A stretch of DNA of 64,000 nt from Acetobacter musti (GTDB taxonomy: Bacteria; Pseudomonadota; Alphaproteobacteria; Acetobacterales; Acetobacteraceae), in the NCBI RefSeq assembly GCF_011516835.1, contig NZ_WOTB01000020.1, positions 17,048-81,047 of the forward strand. Reading direction: 5' to 3'. A program made the translations under genes and the position numbers. Of this stretch, positions 7,067 to 15,870 are shown piece by piece. Below the pieces are notes generated by a model. It saw only the letters and a program-made list of their open reading frames with translations, was not told where the DNA came from and ran no database searches. The stretch's first letter is position 1, and each line of letters begins with the position of its first letter.

Positions 7067-9673
7067 TTACCAGTTGTAAGTCAGGTTGCCGTAGACCTTT
7101 CTTCCCTGCCCCAGGTTACAGGCCCAGGTGCTGCACGCCACGGTGTAGTATTTATTGGTCAGATTGGACACGCTGAGCTGGGCTTTCAGGCCTTTCAGGG
7201 AAGGGAGGGCCGCTCCGAAATCGTAATGTGCGCCGATATCGAACAGGAGATAGGCTGGGTTTTTAAAGGATTCGACACTGTCGCCGTAAGTGGTGCCGGT
7301 GTATCTCATGCCGCCATTGATGCCGAAGCCACGCAGACGACGAAAAGGGATCGTGTAATCGGCGAAGACTGAGAACATGTTTTTCGGAACGTAAGGTACG
7401 GACATGCCGCTCTGGGAGATGGCGCTGCCATAGCTCGAATCTGTGTAAGGATCGTATCTCTTCGAGGTCTTGTCTGTTTTCGCATATCTGAGATCGGTAA
7501 AACTGTAGGACGCCACCACCCTGAGGTCTCTGGTAATGTTGGCGTTCGCTGCGACTTCGAAGCCCTGTGACCGGACGCGTCCGCCGTCGTCCTGGTAACC
7601 GCTGTGCACTGCATCAGTGATCAGATAATGATTCTCATCGATGTGAAAAGCTGAGGCTGTAATGATGATATTCCGGTGCGGAACTTTGTATTTCAGCCCG
7701 GCCTCAAGCTGCTGTCCGGTCAGAGGCGCAAAGGGTTTTCCCTGCCAGTCTGTCGCGCTTTGCGGGATGAAGGATGTGGCGTAGCTGAAATAGGGCGCGA
7801 GACCGAAATCGAAGTTGTAAACGAGTCCGGCGCGCCAGGTGAAGGCGTTCTGGGGGCGTGGGATATCGCGGCTGGCTCCGGCTTTGCTGGTGGTTGTGCC
7901 CAGGGCGTTCGTCACTGAATAATTGGTGTATTTTCCGTGGTAATTGACCCAGTCCTGTCGACCGCCGAGCAGGATGGACAGGCCTTTCCATTTGATCTGA
8001 TCCTGGAAGTAGACGCCTTCCTGAAAGTAATTGAAGCGTGAGAGGGAGGTTGAGGCATCGCAGCCGGAGCCTGCTCTGGTGCTGTAGCAGGGAGTGAAAT
8101 TCGAAACAGGGTTAAAGATGTCCAGAATGACGTCACTTGCGGAATTATCGGACATGGACTGGAAATTCCAGTCGAACTCACGGAAGTCGGAGCCGACGAC
8201 CCAGGTGTGTTTCAACGGGCCGGTACTGAAATCTCCGGAAAGGCGTGAGTCCAGCCCGGTTGTCGTATAGCGACTTTTTGTCCACCAGGGCGAGATATAG
8301 ATCTGACCGGGACTGGCGACGCCGTCATAATAAAAATTGTTGCTGTTGTCGTTGCTCTGTTCCCAGCGGAATACCTGACTGAAACTGATGTATTTACTGA
8401 ATTTGTGAGAAAACTGGTATTCGAACATGGCATCTTTCTGCCCCTCGGTATTTGCGTTTCGCAGGCCGAGGAAGGTGCTTCTGGGAATACGCCTGCCGTT
8501 GTAAGGGAGCATGGTGCCTATGAGCGGGTATTCCAGTCCGACGCCATTGCCTGGGGTGTACATATACATGCCGAGCAGGGAAAGGGATGTTCGGGGATCG
8601 ATATCCCAGGTGATGGAAGGCAGAACACCGGTACGGTGGTAGAAAACGTGATCGGTCTGCGTGCCCTGGGTGACGCCGATGGCGGCGACGCGGTAGCGGA
8701 GATTGCCTGATTTCGTGATCTTGTCGCTGGTATCGGCAGTCAGTTCGTAACGACCCCAGTTGCCGAAGCCCAGCGACACCTGGTGAAACGGTGTGTCGGT
8801 CGGTTTTTTGAGGCTCATGCCGAGCATACCACCTGGATTGACCTGTCCGTACATGACGGAAGCAGGACCATTTACGACGTCGATCCGTTCGATGAAGGCG
8901 GTTTCTCCGGCGCTGGCAGAGTTTGTCATCAGTCCGTCAACGAATTGTTTTGAGGTAAAGCCGCGTTGCAGAATGGAGCCTGATGTACTGGCTGATCCGC
9001 TGCCGAATGTACCGGCGTTCTCGGTACGGACACCGGCGACATAACGCAGCGCTTCCTGAAGAGTCTGAGGCTGCTGGTCGACCATCTGCTGTTTCGTAAC
9101 GACATAGATGGAATTAGGAATTTCCATGATTGGCGTGCTGGTCTTCGTGCCTGCCATGGTGTTTTCGGCGACGTATCCGACGCCTGGTCCCGTGGGGTTC
9201 TGGACGACTGCATTGCCGCCGACACGTACCGGACCGAGCGTGATGCTCGAAGTGACGGGCTTTTTTCCGAGAACGATGGTGTTGCCGCCTGCGTAACGGA
9301 AATTCAGATCCGTGGCGGACAGGAGCTGCTGCAGGGCGGCCTGCCGGGTCATGGTTCCTGAGACGGGACGGGATGTTTTGCCGGAGATCAGGGCGGGATC
9401 GTAGGTGATCTGGAGTCCGGACTGTTTTCCGAAGGTTGCGAGGGCCTGTCCGAGGGGCTGGGCCGGAATGTTGTAGGTTACAGCAGCAGATTGCGCTGCT
9501 GTGGTTTCATCGGTCCGGGCTGAGGCGGCAAGGGGAGCAAGACCGGTGCCGATCAGGGCCGCGCACAGGGCAGAGCGTGTTGCGAGGGAGGCCGGGCTGC
9601 CGGTGCGCCGGTGCTGTTGCGGGACGGGGGTTTTCGTGATCGGGGACACGGGAAGGATGGCGGCCGGCTTCAA
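7067..9673 (-). CDS. TonB-dependent siderophore receptor with signalling (STN) domain
   Basis: 868 residues. After a signal peptide (about 30-52, ALCAALIGTGLAPLAASA) comes an STN domain (about 66-135: YNIPAQPLGQALATFGKQSG), used to signal to a FecR-type anti-sigma factor. A plug follows (about 170-285, with VVNGPASVMYGQVNPGG) and a beta barrel ending in the aromatic YGNLTYNW. It imports a ferric siderophore across the outer membrane with TonB energy. The start codon is TTG at 9671-9673; the next internal Met lies beyond the signal peptide and GAGGAA sits 8 nt upstream, so TTG is preferred. It is the third gene of a sigma factor - regulator - receptor set. Confidence 0.92.
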   Translation of the reverse strand: MKPAAILPVSPITKTPVPQQHRRTGSPASLATRSALCAALIGTGLAPLAASARTDETTAAQSAAVTYNIPAQPLGQALATFGKQSGLQITYDPALISGKTSRPVSGTMTRQAALQQLLSATDLNFRYAGGNTIVLGKKPVTSSITLGPVRVGGNAVVQNPTGPGVGYVAENTMAGTKTSTPIMEIPNSIYVVTKQQMVDQQPQTLQEALRYVAGVRTENAGTFGSGSASTSGSILQRGFTSKQFVDGLMTNSASAGETAFIERIDVVNGPASVMYGQVNPGGMLGMSLKKPTDTPFHQVSLGFGNWGRYELTADTSDKITKSGNLRYRVAAIGVTQGTQTDHVFYHRTGVLPSITWDIDPRTSLSLLGMYMYTPGNGVGLEYPLIGTMLPYNGRRIPRSTFLGLRNANTEGQKDAMFEYQFSHKFSKYISFSQVFRWEQSNDNSNNFYYDGVASPGQIYISPWWTKSRYTTTGLDSRLSGDFSTGPLKHTWVVGSDFREFDWNFQSMSDNSASDVILDIFNPVSNFTPCYSTRAGSGCDASTSLSRFNYFQEGVYFQDQIKWKGLSILLGGRQDWVNYHGKYTNYSVTNALGTTTSKAGASRDIPRPQNAFTWRAGLVYNFDFGLAPYFSYATSFIPQSATDWQGKPFAPLTGQQLEAGLKYKVPHRNIIITASAFHIDENHYLITDAVHSGYQDDGGRVRSQGFEVAANANITRDLRVVASYSFTDLRYAKTDKTSKRYDPYTDSSYGSAISQSGMSVPYVPKNMFSVFADYTIPFRRLRGFGINGGMRYTGTTYGDSVESFKNPAYLLFDIGAHYDFGAALPSLKGLKAQLSVSNLTNKYYTVACSTWACNLGQGRKVYGNLTYNW

Positions 9674-9791
9674 TGTCTGGCTTCCTCGGAGTTAAGAATG
9701 CATCGCATTTGAAACGAGGACGGGCAGGCTGACCGGTTTTTAAGGGCGGCGTCGAAATTATTTTTCGGCATATTTCCGGGGCAGGGCGTGT

Positions 9792-10799
9792 TTAGTGCCC
9801 TGCCGGTGTTTTCGCAGGCGTTATGAGCAGGATATGGCCGGCGATTTCGCGGACATGGTCCCCGGCGGGCAGCACGACGGCCTGGAGGGCGGCGGGGATA
9901 TTGTTCAGGTCGTAGAGGCCGCCGACGTGGCGGGTGTTCAGGGCGCTGTCATATCTGACGATAAAGCCGGGATAGTAACGGCTCAGGGTGTCGATGACGC
10001 GGCCGATGGTTTCATTTTCGACCATGAGCGTTCCGCTGCGCCAGGAGCCGACGGCATCGGGGGCGACGGTGTTCTGTGTGATCTTTCCGGTCTGTCGGTC
10101 AACCTGGACCTCATCGCCGGCCTGCATGAGGAGTTCGGGCGGGGCGTTTGTTCCGCTGAGGGACATGCCGACTTTTCCGTCCTGAACGCCGAGGCGGATT
10201 TCCGCGCGGTCCATGCGGATGTCGAAACGGGTGCCGATGTCGCGGGCGCGGAGTTCTCCTGCGCTGACGCGGAAGGGACGTGTCGTGTCATGCCGGATCT
10301 GGAAAAAGGCTTCTCCGGTCAGGAGGGTGACGTTGCGCCGGGTGGCTGTGTAGCTGACGGCGATGGCGGATTTTCCGCCCAGGGTGATGCTGCTGCCATC
10401 GGCCAGCGTGACGGTGCGGTTCTGGCCGGTGGAAGTGGTGTAATCGGCCAGCATGGCAATTCTGAGGGTGGGGAAGAGCAGCCAGGCGGCGCAGCAGAGT
10501 GCGGCGGTGACGGGGATGGCGGTTATCGGACGGATGATCCGGTGGCGTGTTTTGTCCGGGCGGGTGGCTGGCGGACTTTGTCTGGCGGATGTGGGGAGGA
10601 GTTCGGGGCCGATGGCGCCTGTCAGAGACCAGATCCGGAGGGCGGTGGTCCATGCTTCCGCGTGCGCGGGGGAGCGGGCGTGCCATGCGGAAAATTCCTG
10701 CCGCAGGGTCTGATCGTCGGGGTCATCGGTCAGACGGATCGCCCACTGATTTGCCTCTGTGGCGAGGCTTTCCGGTGGCTGCGCCTGTCTGTCTGTCAT
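9792..10799 (-). CDS. FecR-type anti-sigma/signal transducer
   Basis: 335 residues from the ATG at 10799, which overlaps the upstream sigma-factor stop as ATGA; a start 21 bp further up is possible but would give a larger overlap. N-terminal cytoplasmic DUF4880-like part (ANQWAIRLTDDPDDQTLRQEFSAWHARSPAHAEAW), a membrane helix near residue 100 (TAIPVTAALCCAAWLLF), then the periplasmic FecR domain (TVTLADGSSITLGGKSAI and RDIGTRFDIR). It carries the signal from the receptor STN domain to the FecI-type sigma factor. Confidence 0.9.
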   Translation of the reverse strand: MTDRQAQPPESLATEANQWAIRLTDDPDDQTLRQEFSAWHARSPAHAEAWTTALRIWSLTGAIGPELLPTSARQSPPATRPDKTRHRIIRPITAIPVTAALCCAAWLLFPTLRIAMLADYTTSTGQNRTVTLADGSSITLGGKSAIAVSYTATRRNVTLLTGEAFFQIRHDTTRPFRVSAGELRARDIGTRFDIRMDRAEIRLGVQDGKVGMSLSGTNAPPELLMQAGDEVQVDRQTGKITQNTVAPDAVGSWRSGTLMVENETIGRVIDTLSRYYPGFIVRYDSALNTRHVGGLYDLNNIPAALQAVVLPAGDHVREIAGHILLITPAKTPAGH

Positions 10800-11431
10800 G
10801 CGTGCCACGGACTGTTCCATCCTTTCGGGCTGCTCTCCTGCGAGGGGAAGGCAGTCTGATGGTAAAGACGTTGTTCGGGGAAGATTTTAAAGGCCATTGT
10901 TTCTGGCCGGTCAGTTTTTGGGGCGGTTTCGTCGAGCGCTGCCTGGCAGGCTGTCATGGCCTCGTTCACCAGCTGCGCTGCCCTTACGATGGAAATATCG
11001 AGTTCCGCCGCGATTTCCCGAAGTTTATAGCCGCCGAACCGTTTCATTTCGAAGGCGAGGCGCGTGCGTTCGGGCAGGGAGGCCAGGGTCTGTTCGATCA
11101 GGGCGAGCTCTTCCCGGTCTCCGGCATAGGCTTCGGGAGTGAGCGGATCGCTGAGAAGATGCCGGATCGCGATATCGGCGATGTCCTCGGCTTTGCGTAT
11201 TTTTGCACCACGAAGGCCGTCGATGGCCAGTCGGCGGACGACCTGCATGAGGTAGGCGAAAGGTCGTTCGATTGTGATGTTCTGCTGACGGGCGGCCGTG
11301 ACTTTGAGAAAGGCGTCCTGCACGATGTCTTCGGCCCGTGTGCGGCATCCGGTGATCGAGGCCGCCACGTCCACGAATTTCGGGCAATGGCGCAGGTAGA
11401 CGTCCAGAACAGGCTCTGACTCTTTCACCAT
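10796..11431 (-). CDS. FecI-type ECF sigma factor
   Basis: 211 residues. Region 2 is visible in RAEDIVQDAFLKV and FAYLMQVVRRLAID, and region 4 in LASLPERTRLAFEMKRFGGYKLREIAAELDISIVRAAQL. FecI factors direct transcription of iron-transport genes when released by FecR. AAGGAA lies 8 nt before the ATG. The C-terminal tail after about residue 180 is longer than usual and overlaps the next start, typical of translational coupling. Confidence 0.92.
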   Translation of the reverse strand: MVKESEPVLDVYLRHCPKFVDVAASITGCRTRAEDIVQDAFLKVTAARQQNITIERPFAYLMQVVRRLAIDGLRGAKIRKAEDIADIAIRHLLSDPLTPEAYAGDREELALIEQTLASLPERTRLAFEMKRFGGYKLREIAAELDISIVRAAQLVNEAMTACQAALDETAPKTDRPETMAFKIFPEQRLYHQTAFPSQESSPKGWNSPWHA

Positions 11432-11627
11432 GCGCTGTTTCCTTATGGGACGGCCTGCGGATTGTGCGTGTGAACGGGGCGTCCGGACGCATTGCGCGTT
11501 TTATTGCGAAACGTTCTTAACAGCAATATCTGACCGTGGAGACGCTGGTATGTCCGCAGGCTGTTCCCGTTTTGTGATGAGATGGGGTGCATGCCGGATG
11601 ATGACCGCGATTTTTACAAATCGGTTT

Positions 11628-11671
11628 CCAAAGGCCGCCGGCCTTTGGCGGGTTCAGGGCAGAGCCCTGAA
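11628..11671 (+). repeat. Dual-hairpin intergenic repeat, copy 4
   Basis: CCAAAGGCC (11628-11636), loop GCC, GGCCTTTGG (11640-11648), spacer CGGG, then TTCAGGGC/GCCCTGAA. The first stem differs from the other copies at several places on both strands, so pairing is kept. Confidence 0.75.
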
Positions 11672-11701
11672 ATGGTGCCGCGTCAGGAAAGGAAGGTTTT
11701 C

Positions 11702-11743
11702 GGGGCGCTGCCCCGAGCCCCGCAAAGGGACGCAGTCCCTTTG
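11702..11743 (-). repeat. Dual-hairpin intergenic repeat, copy 5
   Basis: In the minus orientation: CAAAGGGAC, 3-nt loop, GTCCCTTTG (11723-11743), then CGGGGCTC and a GGGGC/GCCCC hairpin (11702-11714). It sits about 65 bp beyond the valS stop. Confidence 0.7.
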
Positions 11744-11807
11744 AGCCCGAACGTTAAATACAACATGGCGTCCGGGGGGCTGCGGCCTCTGGCGGGTTCC
11801 TGGTTTT

Positions 11808-14501
11808 TTATCCCAGGCGAGCGAGGGCGGCTTTGAGGCGGTCGCGTTCGCCGGTCTGGGTGGTGAGGCGTTCGCGGGTTTCCTCGACGACTTCCGGTTT
11901 GCCGCGGGCGATGAAGTCAGGGTTGCCGAGTTTCTTTTCGGTTTTCGCGATTTCGGCTTCTGCCTTATCGAGTTCTTTGTTCAGACGCGCGCGCTCGGCA
12001 TTGAGATCGATGAGATCCGCGAGCGGCAGGACGAGGGTGGCTTCGTCCACGACGGTCTGGGCGGAGCCGTGGGGAACATCGCCGGTGAGGGCTTCGACTT
12101 CCGAAACGCGGGCCATGCGGCCGATGGTTTCGGCCCAGCGTTTCGCGCGGTCGAGGGTGACGGGCAAGGCATCTTTCAGAAGGACGGGGGCGAGGCGGGA
12201 CGGGGGCACGTTCATTTCCGAGCGGACGGTACGGATTTCGGAAATGAAGCGTGTCAGCCAGTCGATTTCCGCGACGGCGTCTTCCGCGCCGGCAACCGTG
12301 ACGGGCTGCGGCCAGGCGGCGGTCATGAGTTTGCCTTCCGGTCCGAAACCGAATTCCTGCCAGAGTGTGTCGGTCACGAAAGGCATGACGGGCTGGAGCA
12401 GGCGCAGGATGGTGTCGAGCACCCAGGCGGTGACGGCACGGAGTTCTTCGGCGGCCTTTGCGTCCTCGCCGGAGAAGACGGGTTTGGAGAGTTCCAGATA
12501 CCAGTCGCAGAAGCGGTTCCAGACGAAGCGGTAGCAGGCGCCGGCGTATTCGTCGAAACGGAAGGCTTCAAGGGCTTTCGTGGCTTCGGTGACGGCGAGG
12601 TTCGTTTCGTGAATGATCCAGCGGCTGAGCGGGTTTTCCGCTTTTGCCGGAGCGAAATCCGGGGCCGGTTTCACGCCGTTCATTTCCGCGAAGCGGGCGG
12701 CGTTCCAGAGTTTGGTGACGAAGGCGCGGTGGTCCTCGACGCGTTTCGGTCCGAATTTCAGATCGCGGCCGACGCCGGTGAGGGCACAGATGGTGAAGCG
12801 CGTGGCGTCGGCGCCGTATGTGTCGAGCAGGTCGAGCGGATCGATGCCGTTGCCTTTGCTCTTCGACATTTTCTGGCCGCGTTCGTCGCGGACGAGGCCG
12901 TGGATGAAGACGGTGCGGAAGGGCACGTCTTTCATGAAATGCAGGCCCATCATCATCATGCGGGCGACCCAGAAGAAGATGATGTCGAAGCCGGTGACGA
13001 GGACGTCGGTGGGGTAGTAGCGGTCCAGCTCCGGCGTTTTGTCGGGCCAGCCGAGGGTGGAGAACGGCCAGAGGGCGGAGGAGAACCAGGTGTCGAGAAC
13101 GTCCTCGTCCCGGGTGAGTTCTGTTTTTTCGCCGAAATGCGCGGTGGCCTGGGCCTGGGCGTCGTCCTCGTCGAAGGCGACGAAGACGGTGCCGTCCGGG
13201 GCGTACCAGGCGGGGATCTGGTGGCCCCACCAGAGCTGGCGGGAGATGCACCAGGGCTGGATGTCGCGCATCCAGGCGAAGAAGGTGTTTTCCCACTGCT
13301 TCGGGACGAAGGTGACGTCGCCTTTTTCCACGGCTTCGATGGCCGGGCCGGCGAGGGTAGCGGCGTCGCAGTACCACTGGGTGGTCAGGCGCGGCTCGAC
13401 GACGGCGCCGCCGCGTTCGGCGTGGGGGACCTGATTGGTGTGGGCTTCGACTTCGACGAGGAAGCCGAGGCGGTCGAGTTCGGCGACGATGGCTTTGCGG
13501 GCGTCTTCGCGGGACTGGCCTTCGAGCGTGCGGGTGAAGGCGGGATCGGCGACGGTCTCAATGCTGTGCAGGTCGTCTGCGATCTCGGTGAGGGTGATGG
13601 CGGCGGCCTCATCCAGCACGGAGATCATCGGCAGGTTGTGACGTTTGCCGACCTCGAAATCGTTGAAGTCGTGGGCCGGGGTGATTTTGACGGCGCCGGT
13701 GCCTTTTTCCGGGTCGGAATAGGTGTCGGCGATGACGGGGATGCGGCGGCCGGTCAGGGGCAGGATGACGGATCTGCCGATGAGGGCGGTGTAGCGCTCG
13801 TCATCCGGATGCACGGCGACGGCGGTGTCGCCGAGCATGGTTTCCGGGCGGGTGGTGGCGACGGTGATGAACTGGTCTTCGGTGTCCGCGACGGGGTAGC
13901 GGATGTGCCAGAGGTGGCCGCGGGTTTCCTTATTCTCGACTTCGAGGTCGGAGATGGCGGTGCGGAAATGCGGGTCCCAGTTGACCAGTCGGCGGTCGCG
14001 ATAGATCAGGTTTTCGCGGAATAGGGTGACGAAGACTTCGCGGACGGCGCGGGAGAGGCCTTCATCCATGGTGAAACGCTCGCGCGACCAGTCGAGCGAG
14101 GAGCCGAGGCGGCGGAGCTGCTTTGTGATGCCGTTTCCGGACTCGGCTTTCCATTCCCAGACGCGCTCGAGGAAGGTGGAGCGTCCGAGCTGCTGGCGGG
14201 TGGTGCCTTCGGTGGCCAGCCTGCGTTCGACGACGAGCTGGGTGGCGATGCCGGCATGGTCGGTTCCGGGCTGCCAGAGGGTGTCGCGGCCCTGCATACG
14301 GCGCCAGCGGATGAGGGTATCCTGCAGCGTCATGGTCAGGGCGTGGCCCATATGGAGCGTGCCGGTGACGTTGGGCGGCGGGATCATGATGGTGTAGGGC
14401 GCGCCCGGGCTCTGCGGGCTGGCTGCAAAGCTGCCTTCGGTTTCCCAGAGGCTGTAGAGCCGGGGTTCTGTTTCGGTTGCCTGAAACGTCTTGCTGAGCA
14501 T
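11808..14501 (-). CDS. valS: Valyl-tRNA synthetase
   Basis: 897 residues from the ATG at 14501 (MLSKTFQATETEPRLY). Charges tRNA-Val in the cytoplasm. The class I signature appears as PPPNVTGTLHMGHAL (HIGH-type) and GQKMSKSKGN (KMSKS); the C-terminus is the usual arginine/lysine-rich coiled coil (about 830-897). An upstream frame extension to 14600 would include a transcription terminator (14549-14580), which argues for the shorter start. The gene sits after popZ in the same direction, an order seen in alphaproteobacteria. Confidence 0.97.
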   Translation of the reverse strand: MLSKTFQATETEPRLYSLWETEGSFAASPQSPGAPYTIMIPPPNVTGTLHMGHALTMTLQDTLIRWRRMQGRDTLWQPGTDHAGIATQLVVERRLATEGTTRQQLGRSTFLERVWEWKAESGNGITKQLRRLGSSLDWSRERFTMDEGLSRAVREVFVTLFRENLIYRDRRLVNWDPHFRTAISDLEVENKETRGHLWHIRYPVADTEDQFITVATTRPETMLGDTAVAVHPDDERYTALIGRSVILPLTGRRIPVIADTYSDPEKGTGAVKITPAHDFNDFEVGKRHNLPMISVLDEAAAITLTEIADDLHSIETVADPAFTRTLEGQSREDARKAIVAELDRLGFLVEVEAHTNQVPHAERGGAVVEPRLTTQWYCDAATLAGPAIEAVEKGDVTFVPKQWENTFFAWMRDIQPWCISRQLWWGHQIPAWYAPDGTVFVAFDEDDAQAQATAHFGEKTELTRDEDVLDTWFSSALWPFSTLGWPDKTPELDRYYPTDVLVTGFDIIFFWVARMMMMGLHFMKDVPFRTVFIHGLVRDERGQKMSKSKGNGIDPLDLLDTYGADATRFTICALTGVGRDLKFGPKRVEDHRAFVTKLWNAARFAEMNGVKPAPDFAPAKAENPLSRWIIHETNLAVTEATKALEAFRFDEYAGACYRFVWNRFCDWYLELSKPVFSGEDAKAAEELRAVTAWVLDTILRLLQPVMPFVTDTLWQEFGFGPEGKLMTAAWPQPVTVAGAEDAVAEIDWLTRFISEIRTVRSEMNVPPSRLAPVLLKDALPVTLDRAKRWAETIGRMARVSEVEALTGDVPHGSAQTVVDEATLVLPLADLIDLNAERARLNKELDKAEAEIAKTEKKLGNPDFIARGKPEVVEETRERLTTQTGERDRLKAALARLG

Positions 14502-14548
14502 CGCCTGTCTTAACCGCCCTGTTCTGATCGGAATGGGATCATAAACGG

Positions 14549-14580
14549 AAAACGCGGCGCTGAACGCAGCGCCGCGTTTT
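14549..14580 (-). terminator. Strong hairpin terminator after popZ
   Basis: A perfect 14-bp stem, AAAACGCGGCGCTG (14549-14562) and CAGCGCCGCGTTTT (14567-14580), with a 4-nt loop. Read leftwards it ends the popZ transcript (stop at 14673) with a T tract; symmetric enough to work both ways. valS therefore probably has its own promoter between here and 14501. Confidence 0.85.
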
Positions 14581-14672
14581 TCAGTATCGCTTTTTCGCAC
14601 AGGAGCCGGGAATTCGGAACAGGCAATCCTGGCGGATCAGCCGTTGCGGGGAGAGCCGGTTCCTGCCGGGGA

Positions 14673-15845
14673 TTACCGGTCGCTGAGACGCTCGATCTCT
14701 TTCTGAACGGCCTGCTGGACGATGCCGGACAGATGCTGATCCAGCCATTCCTTGAGGAATGCGCGCACTTCGTCGCGGACGATGTCTTCGATGGTCAGGT
14801 TTCCACCACGCGTGATAGCCACTCTTCTCTCCCTGTGTTCGACGGACTGTTTACGGCGCAGCATCTGCTGCAGGGCACCAAAGGAATGTTCCGTAGCGCC
14901 AATGGTCTGCTTGTCCAGCGGAATCTGAACGGGGGCCGGTGCGTCGGTGTCGGACGCTGCTCCCCCGGCAGTATATCCGGCGGGATAGTTCTGCGTTTCC
15001 GACGCGTCCCTGTCTTCGCTCATCGTTACCCCTGAAAGTGTTGTCGGGACGCTCCACTTTTTACGGGCGGGCGTTCCGGGTGTGTGTGCAGTCTCTTGTA
15101 ACGGAGTCTGAACGGTTTCAACAGCCCCCGCATGGCTGGCGGAGGCGGTTTCCGGCGCGGTGATCACCGGCGCCGGCGCTGAAATCGCCGGGGGGGCCGT
15201 GACGGCTGGGGCGGCAGCGGCAGCGGCAGCGGCAGCGGGAAGCGCCGGTGTGGCGTCATGGTGCGGGGCCGGAGCGGCTGCGTCGAGCACCAGCGGAGGG
15301 GCGTCTCCGGCTGCTGTCGTGCCGTGTTCGGCTTCGTGCTTCTGACGGGCGGCTTCCGCCTCATGGAACTCGTGCTCATCGAGGAAGGGTTCGTCTTCTT
15401 CCTCTTCCGCGTGATGAGCTGCTGCGTGAGCGTCCCCGGCATGGTCGTGCTCAGGGCGCGCGTTCTCCATGTGGCTCTCTGCCGCATGGGCAGCGTTCCC
15501 GTGGCCAGCTTCCGGATGCGGCTCTTCCGCGTGCGGTTCTTCAGGATGTTCGTCTTCGTCGTCGGTGGCCATCATGGACGAGTCCAGCACGAGGACGCTG
15601 TCCTCGTCGTCTTCGGGATCGTCCATGTTCTCTTCGACGAGCCTGTCCTGGACGGGGGCCGGGACGGCTGCCTGTGTGGCTGTGGGCTGTGCGGCTGCCG
15701 GCTGTGCGGTTGGCGGGGTGACGGGAGGAGCGGCCGGAGCGGCGGCGGGCTTTGCCTCCTTGCCTTCCTTCAGGATGCGCCGGATCGAGGACAGGACCGT
15801 TTCTATTGAACCGTCTTCGGGTTTTATATCGCTGTTTTCTGTCAT
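14673..15845 (-). CDS. popZ: Cell-pole organising protein PopZ (DUF2497)
   Basis: 390 residues from the ATG at 15845, which has AAAGG 8 nt upstream (a GTG six codons earlier is less likely). PopZ self-assembles into a polar matrix that anchors chromosome origins and cell-cycle regulators. Visible: an N-terminal helix SIETVLSSIRRILKEGKEA, a very long Pro/Ala/Glu/His-rich disordered middle (about 30-330) and the conserved C-terminal helices (NLTIEDIVRDEVRAFLKEWL and HLSGIVQQAVQKEIERL). The acidic spacer is longer than in Caulobacter PopZ, and its A/P runs are low-complexity DNA. It follows the TolC gene by 25 bp. Confidence 0.88.
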   Translation of the reverse strand: MTENSDIKPEDGSIETVLSSIRRILKEGKEAKPAAAPAAPPVTPPTAQPAAAQPTATQAAVPAPVQDRLVEENMDDPEDDEDSVLVLDSSMMATDDEDEHPEEPHAEEPHPEAGHGNAAHAAESHMENARPEHDHAGDAHAAAHHAEEEEDEPFLDEHEFHEAEAARQKHEAEHGTTAAGDAPPLVLDAAAPAPHHDATPALPAAAAAAAAAPAVTAPPAISAPAPVITAPETASASHAGAVETVQTPLQETAHTPGTPARKKWSVPTTLSGVTMSEDRDASETQNYPAGYTAGGAASDTDAPAPVQIPLDKQTIGATEHSFGALQQMLRRKQSVEHRERRVAITRGGNLTIEDIVRDEVRAFLKEWLDQHLSGIVQQAVQKEIERLSDR

Positions 15846-15870
15846 CTCGTGACCTTTCTGCACCGTCGGT

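Larger units (their letters stand above)
11432..11807. other. Repeat-filled gap between the sigma factor gene and valS
   Basis: About 375 bp. The right part holds two complete dual-hairpin repeats (11628-11671 and 11702-11743, in opposite orientations) and a worn third (about 11768-11800). The left part (11432-11600) should contain the promoter of the FecI-type operon; I see no clear Fur box. Confidence 0.55.

Noticed and set aside
12069..14024. 651-codon open frame on the strand opposite valS
   Set aside because: GC-rich codon shadow of valS; the sequence is Gly/Asp/Glu/Val-rich without domains, and valS is certain.
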